The notes beneath the pieces were generated by a model. The model had not been told where the DNA came from. It saw only the letters and a list, made by a program, of their open reading frames with translations, and did no database searches. 64,000 nucleotides of DNA. Origin: an uncultured Psychrobacter sp. (lineage in GTDB: Bacteria; Pseudomonadota; Gammaproteobacteria; Pseudomonadales; Moraxellaceae). Where the stretch lies: assembly GCF_947500265.1 (NCBI RefSeq), contig NZ_CANMRN010000008.1, positions 1-64,000 of the forward strand. The letters run 5' to 3'. Positions within the stretch are counted from its first letter, which is position 1, and each line of letters opens with the position of its first letter. A program made the translations under genes and the position numbers. Below are positions 45,377 to 54,338 of this stretch, piece after piece.

Positions 45377-45673
45377 CTAACAGCACTTTGGACGCTCAGG
45401 TGTCGCTACTTCTTTGTTCTTCTTCTGCCAAGGCCAACGCCACGTTCTTTCTTTGTCCACTTCTACATCGCTGCCGTCTTGAATGGCGGACGATTTTTCG
45501 CCCATATGATCATTATCATTGTGCATTTTCATGGTTGCTGGTGCCGCGTCATTGACACTCATCATTGAGGTTTCAGAGATACGTAGGTTGTGAGTATTAA
45601 CGTCTTCAGCATAAGTGATGGTGGCTAACGGTAAGATACAGATGCTGGCGAGTACAGCTTTTGCTAATTTCAT
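45377..45673 (-). CDS. Small exported protein, tandem paralogue B
   Basis: This 98-residue paralogue of the following gene, 26 bases apart, has a signal peptide (MKLAKAVLASICILPLATITYA), then EDVNTHNLRISETSMMSVN, a His/Asp/Asn linker (MHNDNDHMGEKSS) and a C-terminus with WRWPWQKK and terminal CC. The linker with His and Asp could bind metal, but this is speculative. The shared N- and C-terminal blocks with a divergent middle suggest conserved targeting and anchoring ends. Confidence 0.7.
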   Translation of the reverse strand: MKLAKAVLASICILPLATITYAEDVNTHNLRISETSMMSVNDAAPATMKMHNDNDHMGEKSSAIQDGSDVEVDKERTWRWPWQKKNKEVATPERPKCC

Positions 45674-46142
45674 AGTTATCGTCCTTTATGGTTGCTTAAC
45701 TCCGATACGTGAGATTAAAAATCCATATAGCCAATTAATTTGATTAGATAAACTAACCAAATTAATTAGTATAACTAGGTATATCAGAAATATTCATCAT
45801 TTTCCATGAATATATTTTATATAACAAATATAAATAGCCTGCCTAAAGCTAGGTAAAAAAACGATACGATAATCTTTTCCATTAATAATTATTCACTTTT
45901 TACCCATCAATATTACCTGTATCAATGCCTTTTTCTCTTGCTATAAATCAGACCATCGCCATTTGCTACTCAAGTAACACAATTTATAAGTTGCAGGTTT
46001 TCAATAAATAGCTAGGATAGTTTCACTAAGTAAGATACATTACAATTGTAGCGATAACGTTAAGACTGAAATTTTGTTTTGCAATTTAATATAGCTTTAA
46101 CTATGATTACTTTCTTACAGGAAGCTAACGATAGGTAACAAT
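45674..46142. other. Divergent intergenic region
   Basis: About 470 AT-rich bases lie between the small exported paralogues (minus) and a lipoprotein gene (plus). It must contain both promoters. No repeat, hairpin terminator or short gene stands out. Confidence 0.5.
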
Positions 46143-47069
46143 ATGCAAATTAATAAATTATATACGGGCCTCGCATTGGCCAGTGCCTTAGTACTTACTG
46201 GATGTGGCGGAGATAGTGACGGTCAGTACGTCGCAAGCAATGGAGACGATGGTGGTCCTATCGTTAATAATGAACTGAGCTATACAGAATTTGATCCCTT
46301 TACTGATATATCAAATAACCAATATAAAGATGGATGGGGTAAGCTCGCTTATAGACTTAGCAATAGCGGCTTAATGCAGACAATATCTACTATTGTAGGA
46401 AGCTCACCTACTGCATATCAGGATAGCGTAGGTGATGTCTCTGAATTAGAGTTTTACGCTGGCCAAAATTTGTTCATTGCGGTTCCTGAGGATTTTGATA
46501 GTCAATTTTATAACATTAGCTTTGTTGATAGTGATACGTTCAAGCTAAATATTCGTTCAGGAAATGCTTCCGTCAATTCAACTTATGACATTATAACCCT
46601 TGACCTTGAAGGCGTAGGCAAACAGCCATTCAATGCTAAAACTGGTATTGACACTGAGTTATCTTCTTTTCCTAGCAGTGTTAACCCTGTTTTTCCGAGC
46701 GGCTCTCAATGCTATATATTCCTAGAGACACCTAATCAAAATTTCTATACCTTTTCTGAAGACGAAGATGAAGGTAGCATGACTATAGATGAGTGGATTG
46801 CTAACGAGAAAACGTATAACACTGTCACCAATCTTGTCAAAGAAAACATCGGAATCGACAACGAGCTACCAGCTGCTCGGTATACTGATGAAGATGGCGA
46901 GATCGTGGCAGCTGTTAGATACAACGGCTTGATATATGATGCTTTCTATAATCAAAGCGGAGTCCAAGAGAATTTCAATACTAACCCTGACATCGAAGAA
47001 GTTTATTGTAGTCTGTACAATGACGTCGCGGCTAATTTCTTAGAAACACAAATCAAAGCCAACTACTAA
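46143..47069 (+). CDS. Lipoprotein of unknown function
   Basis: This 308-residue lipoprotein has a signal peptide and lipobox (ASALVLTGC, Cys21) followed by a Gly/Asp linker (GGDSDGQYVASNGDDGG). The mature part is acidic and rich in aromatic residues, with two distal cysteines (SQCYIFLE near 194 and EVYCSLY near 293). It has an EDEDEG acidic patch near 209. I recognise no family. It is transcribed alone and ends at a hairpin terminator. Confidence 0.7.
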   Translation: MQINKLYTGLALASALVLTGCGGDSDGQYVASNGDDGGPIVNNELSYTEFDPFTDISNNQYKDGWGKLAYRLSNSGLMQTISTIVGSSPTAYQDSVGDVSELEFYAGQNLFIAVPEDFDSQFYNISFVDSDTFKLNIRSGNASVNSTYDIITLDLEGVGKQPFNAKTGIDTELSSFPSSVNPVFPSGSQCYIFLETPNQNFYTFSEDEDEGSMTIDEWIANEKTYNTVTNLVKENIGIDNELPAARYTDEDGEIVAAVRYNGLIYDAFYNQSGVQENFNTNPDIEEVYCSLYNDVAANFLETQIKANY

Positions 47070-47127
47070 AAATAGTTTTTGCCAAAAAGCTATCATGAGT
47101 CTTGTTTATAAAATAGAATAAAAAATA

Positions 47128-47150
47128 GCGCCAGTAATGGGCGTTTTTTT
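47128..47150 (+). terminator. Terminator after the lipoprotein gene
   Basis: A short CGCC/GGCG stem with a 7-base loop is followed by eight T residues. It lies 59 bases past the lipoprotein stop. Confidence 0.75.
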
Positions 47151-47293
47151 TATGTTTGATCACTAATATCAAACTCAAGCGAAGGGAAATGCACTGGCTA
47201 AGCGTATGCTATTACTTGATGGTAAAGCTATAGTCAAAGCATATCTATAGCGAACTATTAATCACTTAGGCACATGATTATTGTCACTCATCT

Positions 47294-48040
47294 CTACTTC
47301 AACCAATCAGTAACTGATTGTTTAAAACTAGGGCGTGCCATAATTGCATTTTTCCAGCGCTCAAAGTGTGCATACTGAGCAAAAGGATAGCCCGCTCTAC
47401 CTAAAACAACCAGTTGCGGAATCCAAGTAATATCCGCCAATGAAAAGGCGTCGCCAACTAGCCAATCATAATCTTTGAGACGCGCGTCCATTTTTGCAAA
47501 ACAATCATCAAGCACTGCAGTAGCCTTATCAACATCCTCTTGACTAAAACCATGTGTACTACGGTGCTCGTGAAATGCTAACAGTGCTTTGTCGTAAGTT
47601 TGGTTTTTGCGGTATTCTGTTAGCTTTTCTTCGCTAAGACCCGTGGCACCTAATTTATAATACATATAAGTTTTTATAGACAGATGATTATCTTTTGCCA
47701 TATGCATCCAATCATACATGGCCTGCATTTCAGCTTCACTATCAGGACGCAACGAATTGGATTCATAGGTGGTGTCTAAATAATCAATGATATCGGTCGA
47801 ATCAATAATAACCACACCTTCATCTACCAAGGTTGGTACCACACCGTTAGGGTTGATTCCTAGATATTCTTTGCTACGCTGTTCACCTTTGGATAGATCA
47901 ATAAGATGGCTTGTCCACTCTAGCTGCTTCTCCGCTAATGCAATCCTTACGCGCATAGCACAGTTTGAAAATGGCGCGTGATACAAGTGTAAACCTTCGA
48001 ATTTGGTAACGGATTTATTTGTAGGCGTAATAATAGGCAT
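47294..48040 (-). CDS. Glutathione S-transferase family protein
   Basis: From the ATG at 48040 (AAGGA site) this 248-residue protein has a thioredoxin-fold N-domain (HLYHAPFSNCAMRVRIALAEK, about 17-37), with Ser-Asn-Cys at the expected active position, and the GSH-binding NPNGVVPTLVDEG and IDSTDIIDYLD segments. A helical C-domain carries DWLVGDAFSLADITWIP, the family's capping-box region. The substrate is unknown. It precedes no obvious operon partner and faces a NmrA-like gene 88 bases upstream on the same strand. Confidence 0.88.
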   Translation of the reverse strand: MPIITPTNKSVTKFEGLHLYHAPFSNCAMRVRIALAEKQLEWTSHLIDLSKGEQRSKEYLGINPNGVVPTLVDEGVVIIDSTDIIDYLDTTYESNSLRPDSEAEMQAMYDWMHMAKDNHLSIKTYMYYKLGATGLSEEKLTEYRKNQTYDKALLAFHEHRSTHGFSQEDVDKATAVLDDCFAKMDARLKDYDWLVGDAFSLADITWIPQLVVLGRAGYPFAQYAHFERWKNAIMARPSFKQSVTDWLK

Positions 48041-48127
48041 AGTAGTCTTCCTTGCATTTTGCATTACATGAAAGAGCGGTCATTTATCGCGTTCTAATAA
48101 TATTTAGATTAAGTATGCGCGGTCTTA

Positions 48128-48976
48128 TTAATTATTAAAGTACTCAGTCCAGCTCATATGTTCGCGGCCCACTACCTTGGCAAAATCGCTTTGGTTGTGC
48201 ATAGCACCTATTGCTATCTGCTCATAAATACCAGCGATTACTGTCCCAATAAACTCGCCTAGTTCATCAATACGGTCTTGTTTAAATGCCTCCACGGTCA
48301 TATAGCGATAACTAAGCGTTGTACCAAACCTGTCATTTAAGTACTGAGTGAGCTGCTGCTGGGTAATGGATTCACCATTTAAATTATAAATATTGGCATC
48401 GTGCTTAGCATTGATTAGCATTTGGCTATAAGCGACCGCCAATTCTTCATGAGTGGTATAGCCACACTTGCCCTCACCTGCACAGTTAGTAATCTCACCC
48501 TGTGCCTTATAGCTATCGATATAATCCACATCAGGCTCGATATAGATACCATTGCGGCCTATCACCCAATTGAGACCACTATCTTTGATATCTTGTTCTG
48601 TTTGCTGATTACTCTTCACAATCGGCGCAAACGCAGTTTGAGTACTAGAACCCTGAATACTGGTATACACGATTTTTGTCACATCATTTTTTTTCGCAGA
48701 CTCAATGACATTGCGATGCTGACCAATACGCTTAGCAGGCTCATCCATACTAGACACTAGTAAAACGCTATCTATACCTTGTAATGAATTCTCAAGCTGT
48801 TGTACATCATCATAATCACCTGCTCTGACCTCTATGCCATACTGCTTAGTCAAAAACTCAGCTTTGGCAGGAGTGCGTGCCAGCGCCACGATGTCTGTTG
48901 CAGCATACGCCTGTAGGAGATTATCAATAATGGCAGACCCTAGTTTTCCATTGGCGGCTGTAACGGCGATTTTCAT
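48128..48976 (-). CDS. NmrA/QOR2-like NAD(P)-binding oxidoreductase
   Basis: This atypical short-chain dehydrogenase of 282 residues has the N-terminal motif VTAANGKLGSAIIDNLL (about 4-20), the GxxGxxG-like nucleotide site of NmrA proteins, then VLLVSSMDEPAKRIGQHRNVIESAKK and a GLNWVIGRNGIYIE segment typical of QOR2-type quinone reductases. NmrA proteins can be redox sensors and QOR2 enzymes reduce quinones; the sequence does not decide. It is followed on the same strand by the GST gene and preceded by an ABM-domain lipoprotein, so the three may concern quinone or electrophile stress. Confidence 0.85.
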   Translation of the reverse strand: MKIAVTAANGKLGSAIIDNLLQAYAATDIVALARTPAKAEFLTKQYGIEVRAGDYDDVQQLENSLQGIDSVLLVSSMDEPAKRIGQHRNVIESAKKNDVTKIVYTSIQGSSTQTAFAPIVKSNQQTEQDIKDSGLNWVIGRNGIYIEPDVDYIDSYKAQGEITNCAGEGKCGYTTHEELAVAYSQMLINAKHDANIYNLNGESITQQQLTQYLNDRFGTTLSYRYMTVEAFKQDRIDELGEFIGTVIAGIYEQIAIGAMHNQSDFAKVVGREHMSWTEYFNN

Positions 48977-49086
48977 AGTGCACCTCTTTGATTCTCTTAA
49001 CTAGAATGAACGTCGATTAGGGTTAATAGATAAACCCTAATCGATCTACTGGTTTGCAACTGATTGAAATTGCTATTTATTTCAAA

Positions 49087-49527
49087 CTAATCTACTAAGG
49101 TATAGCGATTCATTGCCATCGTCTCTAAATCTATACTGCCCATAAATTCAGCTGCCATAGGTGTTTTAGTAAAACTTGTCATGGAAGCATCCGCATCCGC
49201 TAACGTTTCCCAATGCACCACAACCACCCATTCGCCGTTTTCGCCCATTGCTGACTCACGAGACACAAAGCCCTTTTGTTTTGCCACATGATTGACCTCA
49301 ACGCTATGATCAAGAACGGCAAAATTATCGTAAGAGATACTTGGTTTAAGTTTGAAAGAGGCAATCTCAATCACTTTAGCGTTTGATACTACGTCAGCAC
49401 CTTGATGATGGCTATTATGCTGCGTATGCTTTTGAGTTTGATGAGCAGGTTGCAAGTTGTTGCAAGCAGTCAATGCAAATGTACTAATAACAACAGTGGT
49501 TAATAAAGCAGCTTTTGAAATTTTCAT
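49087..49527 (-). CDS. ABM-domain lipoprotein (monooxygenase fold)
   Basis: This 146-residue lipoprotein has the lipobox FALTAC (Cys22), a His/Gln-rich linker (HQTQKHTQHNSHHQG) that could bind metal, and a dimeric ferredoxin-like ABM domain from about 53 (VIEIASFKLKPSISYDNF, WVVVVHWETLADADASM, FMGSIDLETM). ABM domains usually act on quinones or small phenols; surface-anchored forms are uncommon. It lies 110 bases upstream of the NmrA gene on the same strand. A MITE follows 73 bases beyond its start. Confidence 0.8.
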   Translation of the reverse strand: MKISKAALLTTVVISTFALTACNNLQPAHQTQKHTQHNSHHQGADVVSNAKVIEIASFKLKPSISYDNFAVLDHSVEVNHVAKQKGFVSRESAMGENGEWVVVVHWETLADADASMTSFTKTPMAAEFMGSIDLETMAMNRYTLVD

Positions 49528-49600
49528 AGTGATACCTTTTGGATAGATTGATGATTTAGAATTTGTTTTAAGTATTTAGATACAGGTGAAATATCGAGAC

Positions 49601-49774
49601 TAGGGCGTGTCCTCAATTCAATCGATAGTCATCTAAATGGGTTAAAAATGGCTAAATCTTGCCAAACGGCGTCAAATAGCTGACTAATATCTCGATATTA
49701 TCTGCGCTATTTTTCTTGTTTGACTGCGATTTATCTCATTTTTATCACCATTTTTAAAATGAGGACACGCCCTA
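49601..49774 (+). mobile_element. 174-bp MITE, copy 1
   Basis: This non-coding element is bounded by TAGGGCGTGTCCTCA and its exact inverse complement. It is repeated in inverted orientation at 51632-51805 with only three differences that I can count. The outer TA at each end suggests a TA target duplication, as with IS630- or some IS5-family elements. It has no coding capacity, so a transposase elsewhere must have moved it. Confidence 0.9.
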
Positions 49775-49799
49775 AGATAAGTTAATAAATTAAAAAACC

Positions 49800-50543
49800 T
49801 TAAAACTGATAGCGTAAGCCTAGGTTAAATTCATGAGCAGAGGCGTCGTTGATCTCAAAGCCATCGCTGAAGCCGTCTTGCCCTGTTTGTACGTCGCCAC
49901 CAAAATCGATGTATTGATACTCTCCATATAAATGGGTGCTTGGGGTCAATGCATAGCTTGCACCTGCTCCGATATTCCATGTAAATTCGCTAGAGTCGCC
50001 ATCAGCGTAGTTGTCATAATAGCCATCTGCTTTGCCATCAAATGCGTCAAACCCTGCTACGCCAGTTCCGCCCAATCGAGCAGAATAGTCATTTTTTGAG
50101 AGTCCAATACCTGCCTTAGCGTAAGGGGTAAATGAGGCACTAATAGGGAAATCGTAAAACCCTTCAAGAGTCATCGTTAAGCTTTCAAACTCACCATCTA
50201 AAATGTATTGATCGCCATCACGAGCGCCCGTACCGTAACGTGAGTCATCAATATCAAAGCTACGTTTTGCCAATCGACCTTCTATACGTAGGTTCTGGTT
50301 AAACTGATAACCCAATCCTATACCGCCGACCATACTATTGTCAGCTTCAAATGAACTTGGAAAATCGTCATCGGTTGCAATGTTATTACCATAGGCTTTT
50401 GAATCAGTGTCCGCAATGCTATAGCCCAGTTGTGCTGTACCATATAGACCCTCTGTCATATCTGCCATGGCGACTGTAGGTAGTGCAAATAAGCCTAAAA
50501 CAGCAAAGGTAGATAATGCTTTTGCGTTGATTAAAGATGTCAT
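49800..50543 (-). CDS. Outer-membrane beta-barrel protein (opacity/OmpA-like)
   Basis: This 247-residue protein has a signal peptide (cleavage near VAMA-DMTEG, about 27). It consists of alternating amphipathic strands: GLYGTAQLGYSIAD, MVGGIGLGYQFNQNLRIEGRLA, LTMTLEGFYDFP, FTPYAKAGIGLSKND, FTWNIGAGASYALTPSTHLYGEYQYID. It ends in FNLGLRYQF, a terminal Phe signal for barrel assembly. This is an 8-strand barrel of the opacity porin type. It starts behind AGGG, is divergent from a LysR gene, and both lie between two inverted MITEs. Confidence 0.88.
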   Translation of the reverse strand: MTSLINAKALSTFAVLGLFALPTVAMADMTEGLYGTAQLGYSIADTDSKAYGNNIATDDDFPSSFEADNSMVGGIGLGYQFNQNLRIEGRLAKRSFDIDDSRYGTGARDGDQYILDGEFESLTMTLEGFYDFPISASFTPYAKAGIGLSKNDYSARLGGTGVAGFDAFDGKADGYYDNYADGDSSEFTWNIGAGASYALTPSTHLYGEYQYIDFGGDVQTGQDGFSDGFEINDASAHEFNLGLRYQF

Positions 50544-50728
50544 AAGTGTTCCCTAATTGAGAAGGTGTTCAAAGCCAATGGTTAGTGACTGCTTTATCAA
50601 AGACCTACTATTTAATAAAGCAGTGTTTAAGACTTAGGGTTTTTGGAATATTAAATTCTTGCAACCCGATGACAACCATCATATGCTACCAACTCATGAA
50701 TAAAAACAGAGGTTTATTCATACTTATT

Positions 50729-51634
50729 ATGAAAGATTTCGATTATTTAGCGTTAAGCGGACAGCACTTGTTGGTATTCACCACCTTGCACGAGGTCGGC
50801 ACAGTGACTAAAACTGCCGAACAACTGGATCTGACACAATCGACCATTAGCCATAGTTTGCAAAAACTAAGGCTAATATTTGACGATGAGTTGTTTGTGC
50901 GTTCAGGTAGAAGCGTGATGCCGACCCAAAAAAGCGAATATTTATATCAAGAAATTAAACCGTTGTTGGTTCGACTAGATGAGTTAACGCAGACCCAAGA
51001 GTTTAAGCCAAAGCTGGCTCATTTTGATTACACGATTTTGGCAAATGATTATCAGGTGGGTGTGTTTTTAACACAGGCAATGCAACAAATTAGCGCACAA
51101 GTGGCTTCGTTTCGCTTAAATATATTGCCTTCTCGCAAGCCTGATATTGAGCAACTTCGGCAACATAATGTTGATGTGGCATTTTCTCCCTTTGCCCCTG
51201 ATCACAATGACATTATGAGCGTACGCTTATTTGACGATGTGGCACGGTGTTATTACGATCCTGCCTACCGCTCACCTCCTGTAACCGAGCAAGATTTTGA
51301 TAATGCCCGCTACGTGGGACTGAGCTTTACCAAAGGTGCGTCTGCCAGCCAAACGAATAAACAAATTATTCAAGCGATAGATGCCAATACCGTCATACGC
51401 ACCAATAGCTTTGCGACGATGGCAACGTTCGTTAAAGGGTCAGAATTAATGGCTATTGTCCCTAGTAAATTGAATACGTTGGGATTTGAGCATTTAGACA
51501 GCGTGGCATTACCTTATCAACCCACACCGATTACTATGCGGATGCTGTGGCACAAGAAATATCAAAAAGACCCTAAGCATCAGTGGTTTAGGGAACAGGT
51601 TGTCGCGTCTACTGATATTTTTAGAACGTACTAG
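50729..51634 (+). CDS. LysR-family regulator with MITE-supplied stop codon
   Basis: From the ATG at 50729 this is a 301-residue regulator with an N-terminal HTH (about 10-68; GTVTKTAEQLDLTQSTISHSLQKL) and a periplasmic-binding-like effector domain. The GRSVMPTQK segment after the HTH resembles the NodD/LinR-like group. The longer frame from 50585 lacks a ribosome site. The TAG stop (51632-51634) is the first triplet of the MITE, so the element has replaced the original C-terminal end. The loss is probably only a few residues, as the length is still typical. It is divergent from the outer-membrane protein gene. Confidence 0.87.
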   Translation: MKDFDYLALSGQHLLVFTTLHEVGTVTKTAEQLDLTQSTISHSLQKLRLIFDDELFVRSGRSVMPTQKSEYLYQEIKPLLVRLDELTQTQEFKPKLAHFDYTILANDYQVGVFLTQAMQQISAQVASFRLNILPSRKPDIEQLRQHNVDVAFSPFAPDHNDIMSVRLFDDVARCYYDPAYRSPPVTEQDFDNARYVGLSFTKGASASQTNKQIIQAIDANTVIRTNSFATMATFVKGSELMAIVPSKLNTLGFEHLDSVALPYQPTPITMRMLWHKKYQKDPKHQWFREQVVASTDIFRTY

Positions 51635-51805
51635 GGCGTGTCCTCATTTTAAAAATGGTGATAAAAATGAGATAAATCGCAGTCAAACAAGGAAAATAGC
51701 GAAGATAATATCGAGATATTAGTCAGCTATTTGACGCTGTTTGGCAAGATTTAGCCATTTTTAACCCATTTAGATGACTATCGATTGAATTGAGGACACG
51801 CCCTA
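51632..51805 (-). mobile_element. 174-bp MITE, copy 2 (inverted)
   Basis: This is the inverse of the element at 49601-49774, 171 of 174 bases alike by my alignment, with the same GGGCGTGTCCTCA terminal repeats. It begins within the LysR gene's stop codon. The two copies bracket a 2.2-kb segment and could promote its inversion by recombination or, in principle, its movement as a unit. Confidence 0.9.
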
Positions 51806-52159
51806 AGGTCTGTTGAGTATTCCTACATCACTGCTTATGTCATTCTTCACGTCGATAGAATTTTGACATCAACAGTCATTAAAAATGTCGTTCTGATATG
51901 AAATTAGCCTTCAGTTATCATAAAATCATTAGGTGTGAAGCTAGCAATATGATCAGCAAGCTATTGAATTACCTATAAATATAAGAAGTCAAGTGGTGTG
52001 AACTTATCTGATACCTGCATAGCGATAGTTTTGGGTTCTCTTTAATTTTTTTATAAAAATGAAGGTTGAATAATAAGATAAAACAATCTAATAATAGGTC
52101 TATAAGTTCTAGACATTTATCTAGCAACTTATATTCACTACTATTAGGAAATAAATACA
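51806..52159. other. Intergenic stretch without a recognised feature
   Basis: About 350 AT-rich bases lie between the second MITE and the dehydrogenase gene. Short frames are present but lack ribosome sites and plausible sequence. The promoter of the dehydrogenase gene must lie here. Confidence 0.5.
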
Positions 52160-53056
52160 ATGACGTATAAAAATGTAACTGTCGCTGGAAGCGGCATCCT
52201 AGGCTACCAAATTGCTTTTCAGGCCGCATTTCATGGTTTTAATGTCAGTGTCTATGACATCAATGATGAGATTTTAGAAAAAGCAAAGTCAAAATTTCAA
52301 TTGATGTGTAAGGCTTTTCGAAAGGATTTGAGGGCAACTCAAGAGCAGTTGGATAAGGCTTTTGATAATCTCAGCTACACCTCAGACTTAGCAGAAGCAA
52401 TCAAAGATGCTGACCTGATGATTGAAGCCATTCCCGAGATTCCTGAAATTAAAATCGAATTTTATGAAAAACTTGCCAAATTAGCGCCAGAGAAAACCAT
52501 CTTTGCGACCAATACTTCAACCTTACTTCCTAGTCAGTTTGCAGAATCAACAGGACGACCTGCGCAGTTTTTAGCGCTACACTTTGCCAATAAGATTTGG
52601 ATGCATAATGTCGCCGAAATCATGGGACACCCTGGGACAGATCCTAAAGTATTTGATGAGGTTGTTGCTTTTGCTACTGCCATCGGTATGGTGGCAATGC
52701 CGCTGGATAAGGAGCAACCCGGCTATATCATGAACAGTTTGTTGGCGCCTTTTATAGATGCAGCTTTGCAATTGGTTGCAAAAGAGGTTGCCGATCCACA
52801 TACGATAGATAAAACGTGGATGATAGTAACTGGCGCGCCGTCAGGTCCCTTTGCCATATTGGACACTATCGGTATCAACACTGCATACAACATCACAAAA
52901 CTATCTGCTGAAAAAACTCAAAACCCTGTGAGGTTCAAGGCTGCTCAATATTTAAAAGAGCAATTAATCGATCAAAACAAACTAGGATTCGCGACTGGTG
53001 AAGGATTTTATACGTATCCAAACCCAGCCTTTATGCGCCCTGAATTTTTAAAATAA
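52160..53056 (+). CDS. 3-hydroxyacyl-CoA dehydrogenase (3-hydroxybutyryl-CoA type)
   Basis: This single-domain 298-residue NAD-dependent dehydrogenase has a Rossmann motif (VAGSGILGYQIAFQ, about 8-21) and VYDIND with the acidic NAD-selective residue. It also has NTSTLLPSQFA, and the catalytic His in LALHFANKIWMHNVAEIM, where the usual HFFNP is altered to HFANK. The C-domain has EQPGYIMNSLL and FAILDTIGINT. The change after the His distinguishes it from PaaH. It is transcribed alone and ends at a hairpin, and its substrate is not evident. Confidence 0.87.
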   Translation: MTYKNVTVAGSGILGYQIAFQAAFHGFNVSVYDINDEILEKAKSKFQLMCKAFRKDLRATQEQLDKAFDNLSYTSDLAEAIKDADLMIEAIPEIPEIKIEFYEKLAKLAPEKTIFATNTSTLLPSQFAESTGRPAQFLALHFANKIWMHNVAEIMGHPGTDPKVFDEVVAFATAIGMVAMPLDKEQPGYIMNSLLAPFIDAALQLVAKEVADPHTIDKTWMIVTGAPSGPFAILDTIGINTAYNITKLSAEKTQNPVRFKAAQYLKEQLIDQNKLGFATGEGFYTYPNPAFMRPEFLK

Positions 53057-53088
53057 TAAATAGCTTTCAAACTGGCTCTAAAACACAA

Positions 53089-53129
53089 AAGGCCATTCAA
53101 GCTATATATTGCATCGCTTGAATGGCCTT
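53089..53129 (+). terminator. Hairpin terminator after the dehydrogenase gene
   Basis: A perfect 14-base stem (AAGGCCATTCAAGC) closes a 13-base loop. There is only a short T stretch, so termination may be incomplete. It lies 33 bases past the stop codon. Confidence 0.7.
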
Positions 53130-53221
53130 GTCAGTCGCGCATTTTATCTAACTAAATATCTTGATATTAGGATTTACTTTCGGCTATGACTGTCCAAACT
53201 TATCTAAGTTATGTTTGTTCG

Positions 53222-53467
53222 CTAAAGAGAAAAGTCATATCGCGTCAATGCAATTATTTCAATTGGCACTGCATACTTCCAAGGCATACCGCCCGTACAA
53301 TAGAACTGGCCATCTTCAAAAGCCACAATGCGAGATGTGAAGTCATTACCTACCTGATCTTCTATAGCGTTCTCATCACTCTCGTCACTCACAGCACACC
53401 CTATACTTTGATGACCATCCTCAAGCATTGAACGAGTTAGTTCGCTTCCAACAATTACCGTATCCAT
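53222..53467 (-). CDS. Small protein of unknown family, tandem paralogue A
   Basis: From the ATG at 53467 (AGGAG site) this is an 81-residue acidic protein without a signal peptide. It shares a clear pattern with the upstream gene at 53723-53974: GSELT, then a short helix, CAVS with SD, a charged middle, IVAF with a QF-C pair, then W-YAV and ALT near the end. I do not recognise the family. The conserved Cys in CAVS and in QFYC may be functional. The two genes are 255 bases apart, in the same direction. Confidence 0.7.
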   Translation of the reverse strand: MDTVIVGSELTRSMLEDGHQSIGCAVSDESDENAIEDQVGNDFTSRIVAFEDGQFYCTGGMPWKYAVPIEIIALTRYDFSL

Positions 53468-53722
53468 GTTGTTACTCCTATTCAATGACAATGATTAGTA
53501 AGCTAAACAAGCGGTTTTGTAACAGCAATCACTTGAGCATCTTCGAACCTGTTTTATCTATCGTTGCAAAATATTGGTGGTTAGACAGATGAGCTTATGA
53601 ATAGATAGTACAGATGTATTGTCAGCTAGAACAAGAAGTTGTAGACAGGTGGTATATTTTTATGCATAGGCTGTAAGACTAATCTGTATGTAGAACGTAA
53701 CAGTCACTATACTGATAATGAG

Positions 53723-53974
53723 TTATAGCCCCACATCATCATGAGTAAGTGCCACTCTCTTTACTGAGACAGCGTACTCCCATAGATCACCTTTATCACA
53801 AACGAACTGGTCGTTATTAAAGGCTACAATAGGAACCAATAATTCGTAGTAACCATTATCTATGGTTGCGATAACATAATCATCGCTAACGTTGCTGACA
53901 GCACACCATACATAGTTGCTGACATTTTCCAAGATTGCTTTGGTTAACTCACTGCCTTGTAATTCAGCAATCAT
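53723..53974 (-). CDS. Small protein of unknown family, tandem paralogue B
   Basis: This 83-residue acidic cytoplasmic protein starts MIAELQGSELTKAILENVS, with WCAVSNVSDDYVIATIDNG, then PIVAFNNDQFVCDKGDLWEY. It shares the same scaffold as the paralogue at 53222-53467, but the middle and ends differ. The GGAG site is well placed. Both lie between the dehydrogenase gene and pqqA on the opposite strand to both. No partner gene reveals the role. Confidence 0.7.
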   Translation of the reverse strand: MIAELQGSELTKAILENVSNYVWCAVSNVSDDYVIATIDNGYYELLVPIVAFNNDQFVCDKGDLWEYAVSVKRVALTHDDVGL

Positions 53975-54338
53975 CTTCAGGCTCCAATATCTATCAAGTT
54001 AAACTATTACTTTATAGATAAATTCGGTTTTTGCAATATATCTGTATAACTTATAAGTTCTCTAAATACGCCTAACTCAATTCAAGCATATTTTTTATAG
54101 TTATAATTTATACTTAGTCTATTCAAAGATATTTTTAATCTTATGCTCGATATACTGTCTTTTCGGTATGATAAATCGGCTTTCATTTATGCTATAAAAG
54201 ACTGCTTAATCGATGCTCGTTAACGCTTTACTAACATCTAAGAAATTGACAGCGGGGGGCAGCTTATACTACCCTTTATCACTCATTCACTTTATTAATC
54301 TTACTTCTTAAATAGTAAGATCGTTCCGGAGTAATCCC
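53975..54338. other. pqqA upstream region
   Basis: This 364-base region is divergent between the small-protein gene and pqqA. A TTGACA (54246-54251) is followed by TATACT at 54265-54270, but the 13-base spacing is too short for a standard sigma-70 promoter, so one of these may pair with something else. No repeat or further gene is seen. Confidence 0.35.

Noticed and set aside
54246..54270. TTGACA and TATACT as a pqqA promoter
   Set aside because: The 13-base spacing is too short for a standard sigma-70 promoter, so it is not listed as one.
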